Below, piece by piece: positions 1 to 9,207 of a stretch of DNA of 64,000 bases. The translations under genes were made by a program, and so were the position numbers. The stretch is taken from NCBI RefSeq assembly GCF_965638725.1, contig NC_134949.1:108234586-108298585 (forward strand). Reading direction: 5' to 3'. Position 1 is the stretch's first letter. Every line of letters begins with the position of its first letter. This DNA is from Aptenodytes patagonicus. Its lineage: Eukaryota; Chordata; Aves; Sphenisciformes; Spheniscidae. The notes under the pieces were generated by a model that saw only the letters and a list, made by a program, of their open reading frames with translations, did not search any database and was not told the DNA's origin.

Positions 1-901
1 GAATAGGAAGGAAGCAAAAGTTTCAGGACACTATTTGGAAATCTTTTACTCTTCCGGAAATACTAAAAGCTGTCTATAAGACTGCATCACTAAAATAAAA
101 ATTAAATTAGTCTATTTTCAACATAGGCAGGAACAAAAGAATATTAGAAAACATAAGGAATACATCAAATAATCTTTTTCAGATAGGTAAACTATCTCTA
201 GGTTTCCATAAATTAAAAAAAAAAAAAAAACAGGAGAAGATTTTGTGTTCTGGCCATATTAGTTAAGCCTTCTGAATATAACTAAAAATTACGGGAAATG
301 AATTTTGGAACTCTATAATTTCTATTACTGATTTTTGTAATTTGATTTTTTTTTTTGTTTGTTCTTCCCTGCAGGGTTTTGCCTTTCTCATAATGGCTTA
401 GGTATTGTCCGAGCCTTTGCCTGTTTTGTCTCATGCAGAATATGAGTTATTGGACTTTAGGCAGAACAGTTTTGTCCGATTCCTCCTTTATTTCCCTGCT
501 ACCAAATTCTTGATTCTACCTACCCAATCTCCTAAATATTTTAGCTGGAGCTTCCGCAAGCTGTGTTTTCTTTGGTATGTGCACCGCTGTACTTAGAAAT
601 CTTCACTTAATCCACCCCCTCTGTCATCCCAACTTCTCCTGTTACTCCTGTAGTCACCTTTTGGAAAACATGAGGAAGCAGTACTTTTAGATGCAGCTAG
701 CTAGTTTTGGAGATATTCACCTTGGACTTTTTGATGTATCTTTTTCCTAAAGATCGTCGGTGCCAATATTCCAAATTATTTTAAAATCTCTTGAATTGGT
801 CATGCAAACTAAAAAATATCACCTATTTTTCAGTTTTTCAGTTGGTGACTTTTATACTGAACTAGGCATAAAGGTTGTGGACTTTTTTTCTTCTTTTGTA
901 G
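1..901. other. non-coding, AT-rich flank of the Ig-like exon
   Basis: No gene is supported here. The stretch is AT-rich with a 16-nt A run at 215-230 and T-rich runs near 345-357. The last ~20 bases form a pyrimidine tract ending in TAG (AG at 900-901) that suits a 3' splice site for the exon that follows. A second pyrimidine tract ending in CAG near 373 is followed by stops and no recognisable domain. No V-set Ig exon with its paired cysteines was seen, so if the gene is real that exon lies further upstream. Confidence 0.6.
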
Positions 902-1158
902 TCCCTCCTACAGTGAATCTGACCTGTGACAAGAGCAGGGTGGCTGCCTGTCAAGCGTCTGCTGGAAAGCCAGCTGCTGACGCCTCCTGCATCCCTGCAA
1001 GCAATCACGGCACCGAGGAAGAAGTCCATCACCCCAACGGAACAGTGACCAGTGTGAGCTACATAGGCTGGGTCAACAGCATGCTTCCCACTGCCGCCTG
1101 CCTGGTTACCCACCCCGCTACAAACCAGACCTGTCATGTAAATAACATTGTTCTGTAA
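902..1158 (+). CDS. CD200 receptor-like Ig domain exon (partial gene, possibly a pseudogene)
   Basis: This is one exon-sized open stretch that reads as a C2-type Ig domain of the CD200 receptor family, cell-surface inhibitory receptors of myeloid cells. The clues are a PPTVNLTC-like start, the B-strand block CQASAGKPAA, a central NGTVT glycosylation motif and the F-strand block CLVTHPATNQT. AGKPAA followed by NGTVT and a C-x-V-x-H-P/L block is typical of the membrane-proximal domain of CD200R1 and its paralogues. A polypyrimidine tract and AG at 900-901 give an acceptor with phase 1, as expected for Ig exons. Oddities: the C-strand tryptophan is replaced by cysteine (TGC); the frame ends at TAA 1156-1158; the only donor-like GT in place (1138, CAT|GTAAAT) would give phase 0 rather than phase 1. 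A functional paralogue with unusual splicing and a decayed copy both remain possible. V-domain, membrane and cytoplasmic exons are not identified. Family assignment is fairly secure; the exact paralogue and functionality are not. Confidence 0.55.
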
Positions 1159-1392
1159 TTGCTCTTCATGATGCTCTTGGGCTTCTTTGTGCTGTTCTAT
1201 GCAGCTGTTCCTACTGAATGCCAGGGCTCTGCAGATTGCTGAATGGGGTGATAGGCCAAAGTGTTGATAGAGAAATCAATAATTTTGTGTTAGTCAGTTG
1301 AAACCAAATGTTTTATGGCATTGTACGGGGAAGCTTTCTGTGCGTGCTTCTTTCTATCCCTCTTCTGTCTTACAAGAGTTCCTCATTCTGCT
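1159..1392. other. non-coding sequence 3' of the Ig-like exon
   Basis: The same reading frame continues after the TAA stop with 16 largely hydrophobic codons (about 1159-1206) and stays open until TGA near 1240. This could be chance in a pyrimidine-rich intron or the relic of a membrane segment. Nothing else is recognisable before the LTR starts at 1393. Confidence 0.4.
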
Positions 1393-2496
1393 TGTGGTGG
1401 GTTGACCCTGGCTGGACGCCAGGTGCCCACCTAAGCCGCTCTATCGCTCCCCCTCCTCAACAAGATGGGGGGAGAAAAATATGATGAAAGGCTCACAGGT
1501 CGAGATATGGACAGGGAGCTTACTTAACAATTACTGTCATGGGCAAAACAGACTCGACTTGGGGGAATTAGTTTAATTTGTCAATCAAATCAGAGTAGGA
1601 TAGTGAGAAATAAGAATGAATCTAAAAGCACCTTCCCTCCAGTTCTCCCTTCTTCCTGGGCTCAGCTTCGCTCTCGACTTCTCTACCTCCTCCCTCTGAG
1701 TGGAGGATGGGGGTTGTGGTCAGTTCATAACACTTCGTCTCTGCTGCTCATTCCTCCTCACACTCTTCCCCTGCTCCAGCGTGGGGTCCCACCCACGGGA
1801 GACAGTCCGTGAAATTCTCCAATGTGAGTCCTTCCCACGGCTGCAGTTCTTCACGAACTGCTTCAGCGTGTGTCCTTTCCACAGGGTGCAGACCTTCAGG
1901 AATGGACTGCTCCAGCGTGGGTCCCCCACGGGGTCATAAGTCCTGCCAGCAAACCTGCTCCAGCGTGGGCTTCTTTCCACGAGGTCACAGGTCCTGCCAG
2001 CGCAGGCTTCCCACGGAGTCACAGCCTCCTTCGGGTGCATCCATCTGCTCCAGTGTGGGGTCCTCCACGGGCTGCAGGTGGATATCTGCTCCACCGTGGA
2101 TGTCCATGGGCTGCAGCGGGACAGCCTGCCTCACCATGGTCTTCACCATGGGCTGCAGGGGAATTTCTGCTCCGGTGCCTGGAGCACCTCCTCCCCTTCC
2201 TTCTTCACTGACCCTGGTGTCTGCAGGGCTGTTTCTCTCACATAGTCTCACTCCTCTCTCTCCTGGCTGCTGTTGCACAGCAGTCTTTTTCCCCTTCTTA
2301 AATATGTTATCCCAGAGGCGCTACCACCATCGCTGATGGGCTTGGGCTTGGGCTTGGCCTTGGCCAGCAGCGGGTCCGTCTTGGAGCAGGCTGGCACTGG
2401 CTCTGTCGGATATGAAGGAAACTTCTGGCATCTTCTTGCGGAAGCCATACCTGCAGGCCCCCCACTACCAAAACCTTGCCACACAAACCAAATACA
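1393..2496 (+). mobile_element. solo LTR of an avian endogenous retrovirus, long form with minisatellite insert
   Basis: The element starts TGTGGTGGGTTGACC and ends AATACA, giving the TG...CA ends of an LTR. It is flanked by CTGCT (1388-1392) and TTGCT (2497-2501), a 5-bp target duplication with one transition. The boundaries are supported by a second copy at 16668-17018 (minus), whose outer parts match at both ends. This copy has about 745 extra bases (roughly 1554-2297) between the matching halves, carrying a cytosine-rich degenerate tandem repeat. No internal retroviral genes are attached, so it is a solo LTR left by recombination. The small open frames inside it (for example 1809-2336) come from the repeat's composition and are not genes. 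Subfamily not assigned. Confidence 0.82.
1771..2210 (+). repeat. degenerate minisatellite inside the LTR, ~40-49-bp unit
   Basis: Copies of a core close to CTGCTCCAGCGTGGG recur at 1771, 1858, 1907, 1955, 2045, 2086 and 2167, with weaker copies near 1815, 2000 and 2127. Each is followed by a CCACGG/CCACGGG block and often GGTCA or CTGCAG. Spacings are 41-49 bp or multiples of that. About ten diverged units are visible. Confidence 0.75.
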
Positions 2497-4903
2497 TTGC
2501 TTCAGTGACCTTTTTAATCACTGATGACAGAAAAGTTGCTTTCAACAGCCACCATGATACAGCTCGCTAATTTTGTATGTGAAGCTTTGAACCCCTGGAG
2601 TTGGATTTTGTCCAGCTTCCCACAGCATTGATGGTCTGGAGAAAGATTCCTTGGAGAATGTCTGTCTGTGACTTTCAGGTGCTCTTTCCCAGGGCCAAAG
2701 GTAGTACAGGGTAAAATTCAGGTTCTCAGCAGGCTGTGCTGGACCTGTTAGAGGTCTATGCCAGTAGGATTTGTAAGAACAGCTAAACAAGTGCTTATAT
2801 TGCCAAAATATCTCAGTAGAGGCATGAAGGACAGAATTCAGCATAGACCAGTCATTAATAACAGCATTGTGCAGGGATGGCTAGTCAGTTCTGTTGTTGC
2901 AGTGCTAATATCGCTTGAAGAAAGGGAGATGGTGCAGGCAGATGAGTTGAAAATGAAAGTGTGTTTGTACACACAAATGACTGGGTGTGTGAGGCAGTTT
3001 CCTATCGCTGGTTGGCACCCAGACATCTCATCGGTGTCTCTCAGCTCACTTGAGCTGTGGGGGTAGAGGATTAGCTTTCTCCTCTGATTAAGGTAGGTAG
3101 TAACATCATGTAGTCAGTGGATACTGATGTCTAGCTCTAACTAGCTTTCTTTTCTCATCTCTCAGACACTTCCCCCAGGCTTCCCTATCTCCTGATAGGA
3201 GGATCTGCAAGTGTTGCTGCTGTCAGTGGTGTGACTTTATGCTTGACTTTCAGGTGCAGAGGTGAGTAATTTGATGAGCCTGAAATGTATGACAATTCCA
3301 TTGCTGACTATGTGCAGGTACAAGGACAGATACTTTATTGCCAAGAGTGGGGTGGGAGGCAAGGATTGAGGAAAAGCATTGTTCTTGCAGAACAGTCCTA
3401 ATAAAATAAGGGGTGGAACTTAAAAACAAGTCTGGAGTTTTGTAAGAGCCATAGTTATTATGATATTAATGCATTATATATATGGGAGAGAGTCATCCAG
3501 GACGAAAAGGATTCTTTCTGAGAATACAGTAGGTTCTGAGTTTTTAGAATTATTTTGATCGTTCTGCATTTACTGACATAAAATTCTATACACAAGAATG
3601 ACAGTTCACAAACTAGTCTAATGACTAGACACAAAAAACTCCCCTGTTTCCATCAGCAATCCTAAATTTTTCCTTGAGCAAGTGTAAGAATAGGCCAAAC
3701 ATACATACTTCCCTCTGGCACACTCGCAGTTTCTCAGGCTGTGTAGATTTCATTGGCACTGGGTCAGGCTGATACTGAATAATTTGATACTGAGAACTCA
3801 GACAATGGTTTGCTACTCTTGGTGTTGAGTAAGATGGCTGTGATGGGGTTATGGATGGAGTAGAAGCCCAAGTGGAGGCTTAAAATGGGAGGAAGAGAGA
3901 ATTGCAGGCTGAAGGCAAGAGTGTTTTCAGGAGAGCAGGCAATGAAGCACTGGGAGATGGCAACACAGAGGTGGGTGAACTGTAAATGGAGGGAACTTGC
4001 AGGGAATCAGAGTGCCTGATTTACTCCCCTCCATTGCCTTAGCTCTGCTCTAGCTTTACTGCTTGTCTGGGTTTCTTCTTTGTGCTCAATGTCTTTCAGA
4101 TTATTCCCCCCGTTTGGGCATATTACATTGCAGATGTGTTTCATGAACCAGGTCTGAATGAATGGGGTGAAAGAGGGTTGGCAAGAGGGGACAATGAGGG
4201 GAGGTCTGCACTAGAAGAGCAGAGAAGGCAGGGTGAGGAAAACAGAAAGACAGGAGAAGAAAACAGAAGGGCAGTTGTCATCGGTGGTGGCAGCACTGAC
4301 CAGTGCTTGCTGCACTTTGACGATAGCCTGTCCCTGTCACAGAGTGACGTACTTCTTTGGGGCAGCTGAGGAGAGGAGAAAACATGCTCAGATGGGTTCC
4401 CTGGCCCAGCATGTCCCTGCAGAACTGAGGAAAAGTGCACCTAACTGAGTCAATTCAGTAATGTCTCCCAGGATGACCAAAAGTTTCAATGAAGGGAAAA
4501 ATAAAACAATAGTGCGTTCAAGAACAGGACATAAAAAAAAAAAAGAACTTAACCTATAAGTGTAACTGTATTTTGAAGAAAGTCTTTCAACAGCTGAGGG
4601 CAGCTAGAGGAGAACTCTAGGCATAACAGCTGTGCACCTTGCTGCATCAAACCGTTTTAATTTCCTGACATCCTACTTTCAGCTTTCCAGTTGCGTAAAT
4701 TGGCACATGGGTCAGCAGTACCATTTACAGTAAGTGGGCTTTTTTTGTGCGTGCGCTTTGTGTTTTTTGTGTATTCTTCACTAAAACATGTAATTTCATT
4801 GCAACGTGTCTGCTCTGACAAAACTCCCATTTATCTCTGTGTGCGCTTGGAGGGGGAATGAGGAATAGTGTATCTGAGAGGGTGTCTATTATTTGGATGG
4901 ACC
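2497..4903. other. non-coding region, nothing recognised
   Basis: Single-copy-looking sequence of mixed composition. Open frames are short, overlap on both strands and show no domain. A 12-nt A run sits near 4533. Confidence 0.6.
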
Positions 4904-5465
4904 TGTCCTGGTTTCGGCAGGGATAGAGTTAATTTCCTTCCTAGTAGCTGGTACAGTGCTGTGTGTGGGATTTAGGATGAGAACAATGTTGATAACACAC
5001 CGATGTTTTAGTTGTTGCTAAGCAGTGCTTACACTAGTCAAGGACTTTTCAGCTTCCCATGCTCTACCGACTGAGAAGGCTGGAGGTGCACAAGAAGCTG
5101 GGAGGAGGCACAGCCAGGACAGCTGACCCAAACTGGCCACAGGGATATTGCATACCATGTGATGTCATGCTCAGTACATAAACTGGGGGGAGTTGGCTGG
5201 GGGGGCCGCTGCTCGGGGACTGGCTGGGCATTGGTCAGCGGGGTGGTGAGCGATTGCATTGTGCATCACATGCTTTGCATATTCTTCTTCTTCCTATTAT
5301 TATTATTTTATTTTATTTCAATTACTAAACTGTTCTTACCTCAACCCATGAGTTTTCTTACTTTCACTCTCCTGATTCTTTCCCCCATCCCACCGGGGGC
5401 CGGGGGAGAGAGGTGAGTGAGCGGCTGTGTGATGCTCAGTTGCCGACTGAGGTTAAACCACGACA
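4904..5465 (+). mobile_element. solo LTR, ERVL-like avian family, copy 1
   Basis: The element begins TGTCCTGGTTTCGGC and ends GGTTAAACCACGACA; its ends are an imperfect 11-bp inverted pair (TGTCCTGGTTT / AAACCACGACA). The first ~280 bases are nearly identical to the copy at 28934-29524, with about a dozen differences. The last ~60 bases also match. The middle (about 5190-5330) is different, with a GGCTGGGGGGGCC block and a TTATT-rich stretch. The flanks GGACC (4899-4903) and GGGTC (5466-5470) match at three of five positions, so the target duplication is decayed or absent. The CRE-like and TATA-like sites are mutated (TGATGTCA at 5160-5167; TACATAAA at 5175-5182). Confidence 0.85.
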
Positions 5466-6550
5466 GGGTCCTATCTTCATGTATATTCAGAGTATCTGAG
5501 TAATTGTTTAAGTACTAGATCGAGAGTGGAGTAGTGCATTTCGTGCCTAAGAATACTATAAATTACACTTACAATGCCAGTGGTTAAGCTGAATTTTAAA
5601 TCTCCCAAAAGTTAATGTTTTCACATTTCTGCTTCACAGAGTAATCTTAACTCTGATCTTTTGCTTAAGAATGTGTATTGACCTTGACGGCAGAAACCTG
5701 CCTGATTAAAGATAGGATAAAAACAGAAAGGCGTTTTACAATGAAGGAAAAGGTGCACTTCCTTATGCTGTATTAGAGACAAACACAGCTACGAAACTTT
5801 TATTTTTTAAGTTGCAGTTCAAACACTCAGAAGCTAGGAAACAGCAGCGATAAATTTGCCACCGCAAATTTTACTTCCTAATTCCAGTGTGTCGTGATAC
5901 ATATTTAACAGCGTGATAAGATGCTGCTCTTTCCTCAGGGCTTCTGCCTCATTTAATGCACACTGAAAGAGCAATTATTTCATATTTTATTTTCTGCTCA
6001 CAGTTAAATTAATGGCCGTGTGCCTTGTTTGTTGCAAACTAGTCAAACAGTGCTCTGAAGTTAGAATGATTAATTTCCTGATATGCTCTTCTATGGCATT
6101 CAGGACAATTTGACTGACGGGAGTGGGAGTTGCAGAGATCAAAGTCAAAAGCTTCCAGTAATTTTAGGTGCCTAAATTGGATTGCCTGTGGCCTACCTGT
6201 TTTTTTTTTTTTTTTCCCCGAGAAGTTAGCATTATTCATTATCATCTATTTTGCTGAAAATACCGACATTTCAAAATTAATTTTCAATCCCATTAAGAAA
6301 AAAAGAATTCAAAAGGCTGTCCTGTTTGGGCTTTGTGAAGGCAGTTGTTGCATCTCTCTGTCAGTTCAGGTTTTGCCCTCTGTGCCCTACCCCTCTGCTC
6401 GCAGAGCTTAGAGAAATAACTTCACAGTTTCGTTGCAAAAGTAATGTTGCCTACCAGGTTTCTTCTGGTCTTGTTTTTTGTTTGGACTCTGTAGGTATAT
6501 GGTTCCACAAAATTCTACCATGTAATATAATGGTACATGTGGCTTAGAGA
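5466..6550. other. non-coding region, nothing recognised
   Basis: AT-rich spacer between an LTR and a CR1 element, with a T run near 6200. No gene or repeat family recognised. Confidence 0.6.
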
Positions 6551-7616
6551 GGTGGACTCTTCGCTGGGTAGAAAACTGGCTGGACGGCCGGGCCCAGAGA
6601 GTTGTGGTGAATGGAGTTACATCCAGTTGGCGGCCGGTCACGAGCGGTGTTCCCCAGGGCCCAGTTTTGGGGCCAGTCTTGTTCAATATCTTTATCAATG
6701 ATCTGGACGAGGGGATTGAGTGCACCCTCAGTAAGTTTGCAGATGGCACCAGGCTGGGTGGGAGTGTTGCTCTGCTGGAGGGTAGGAAGGCTCTGCAGAG
6801 GGACCTGGACAGGCTGGATCGATGGGCCGAGGCCAACTGTATGAGGTTCAACAAGGCCAAGTGCCGGGTCCTGCACTTGGGCCACAACAACCCCATGCAG
6901 CGCTACAGGCTTGGGGAAGAGTGGCTGGAAAGCTGCCCAGCAGAAAAGGACCTGGGGGTGTTGGTTGACAGCCGGCTGAACATGAGCCAGCAGTGTGCCC
7001 AGGTGGCCAAGAAGGCCAATGGCATCCTGGCCTGTATCAGAAATAGTGTGGCCAGCAGGAGCAGGGAAGTGATGGTGCCCCTGTACTCGGCACTGGTGAG
7101 GCCGCACCTTGAATACTGTGTTCAGTTTTGGGCCCCTCACTACAAGAAGGACGTTGAGGTGCTGGAGCGTGTCCAGAGAAGGGCAACGAAGCTGGTGAAG
7201 GGTCTGGAGAACAAGTCTTATGAGGAGCGGCTGAGGGACCTGGGGTTGTTTAGCCTGGAGAAGAGGAGGCTGAGGGGAGACATCGCTCTACAACTACCTG
7301 AAAGGAGGTTGTAGCAAGGTGGGTGTTGGTCTCTTCTCCCAAGTAACTAGCGATAGGACGAGAGGAAATGGCCTCAAGTTGCACCAGGGGAGGTTTAGAT
7401 TGGACATGAGGAAAAATGTCTTTCCTGAAAGAGTGGTTAAACATTGGAACAGGCTGCCCCGGGAAGCGGTTCAGTCCCCATCCCTGGAGGTATTTAAAAG
7501 ATGTGTAGATGAGGCGCTTAGGGACATAGTTTAGTGGGCATGGTGGTGTTGGGTTGATGGTTGGACTTGATGATCTTAGAGGTCTTTTCCAACCTCAATG
7601 ATTCTATGATTCTATG
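6551..7616 (+). mobile_element. CR1 LINE, 5'-truncated 3' end (copy A), inactive
   Basis: This is the 3' part of a CR1 non-LTR retrotransposon. It encodes the C-terminal half of the reverse transcriptase: a [10 protein letters not shown] block, then FADG where an active enzyme has F/YADD, then the conserved [19 protein letters not shown] and [10 protein letters not shown] blocks. The frame is open from 6604 to 7314. A small deletion near 7282, compared with copy D, then shifts the frame, and the rest of the coding match continues in another frame (7319-7534). The 3' end has the CR1 hairpin-like tail TTAGAGGTCTTTTCCAACC followed by ATTCTATGATTCTATG. There is no target duplication, as usual for CR1. 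The second catalytic aspartate is replaced by glycine (6745-6747), so the copy is dead by substitution as well as by truncation. Confidence 0.95.
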
Positions 7617-9184
7617 TTTTTCTTTATATTGCAGACTGAGAACTTCAGGTCCACACTGTCATGTGAGAAAGTAGCTGTGGTCAAACCTCCTGTCTTATCA
7701 GAGAGTATCTATCAGAATTACAATCCAAGAATGATATATATGAACTGTTAACAGTGTAGGCACAAGCAGTCTAATACCAGCTCAGCTCCTAATGATACTC
7801 AGTTACTTGAACTTGTACTTCAACTAACAAATCTCAGACCTTGCCGCATAGCAGGCCAACAGAACGCTCAAAACTGCCCCACAAAAGCCTTTGTCTTTCC
7901 TGACCTGAGGACAGTGGGGCAGAGCAACCTGTTCTAGTAAATTATTTTTCTCTTTCTCTAAATATCAGTGCAGCTTTTGAAACATTTGAAACTTTTAAAG
8001 ACCGAGTTGGGGAAATACCTATCTGAATTTTGTTTGAAAATGGGCTCTGAGGTATGTGCTGTCTCTTCTCAAATCAATAATTGACATATTTCTGTGCCAG
8101 AGTAACAGACTGCTGGTGAAAATGTAGCACTTTTTTTCCATTTTAGCAACTGGATTCTCTTTGCAATTTTGTGTTGGAAACCAGGAAGTGACACAGGGGA
8201 CCCCAAAACATAGAAGGTCAAAGAAACGCATCCAGCAGAAATAAGAGTGTTTTTTTTTTTCTGGGTAGATAGTTACATGTGGCAGATGACAGTCTGGTAT
8301 TTGTCATCTTCGTTTATTTTTTATTTTTTTAATGTTTTTTTTTTCAATTAAATTTTCTGTTTGCATTGATAATGGAAGAAAAAAGCCAATTTGAAATTGT
8401 ACTTGATATGGAAGTGAGAAATAGCAATAGGCAGTTTTCTAAGATTCATTTTAAAGTAAATGTGCAAATATGCAAATATTTACCTAAATGATTTCTGGGG
8501 CTATTTGGGTAAACATTCATTGACCAGTTTCTTAGAGGCTGAGATCAAAGCAGGGTTTTACTGAGAACAGAAGTGTTAAGTTGTGAAAAATGCAGGTGGT
8601 GTGCTTGTTTAAAACAAACAACCCCCCCCCCCCAACCAAATAATTTATTTCTTCTCATCCTTGTGCCCCCAAGCTGAACCCCCCCCGCCCCGATTGGTGG
8701 TTAATTTCAGTTTTCATTCATCAGATTTGTCAAACCTTCCAAACATTAATGCAGCAATAAGTATACTCAAATGTATGTTTTGAATGCTCGTCACTGGAGG
8801 AAGTCATCTCTGCTCCTTCAATGTTCTTAGGCATAAGGATGTCCCAGTGCCTTTTAATTGCATTTCACTGTATCACTTCTAAATACACATGGGTGGGCAC
8901 CTACCGATATCAGTCCAGCCTTTCATTTTAGTTAGAAAGGCATGAAAAGCGACTCTCTGCCTTAATGAAAAGTGCTTACAGAAGGTAGTCCATCCGCGCC
9001 TGGTAACTGAGCGAAGCCGTTCTTGTGGTGTTAAATGTCAATGATGGGTCACTATCTCAGAGCTGTGTACAGCTGCTTCATGCCACCTGTGGGGAAGGAG
9101 ATGCACCTTTTCATGTATACAGCCTCTGGGAGAAAAAAGTGACAGATAGCTTGGAATTAGTGCAAACAGGTTTTCAGTGATGCT

Positions 9185-9207
9185 AGCTAGAAAAGCGTTT
9201 TCTAGCT
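9185..9207. repeat. perfect 10-bp hairpin with 3-nt loop
   Basis: AGCTAGAAAA, loop GCG, TTTTCTAGCT. Arms pair perfectly with no extension beyond 10 bp. Could be chance in 64 kb; no associated element seen. Confidence 0.6.

Noticed and set aside
1809..2336. 175-codon open frame
   Set aside because: Lies wholly in the minisatellite part of the LTR; the repeated Cys-Ser-Ser-Val pattern is the repeat unit, not a protein.
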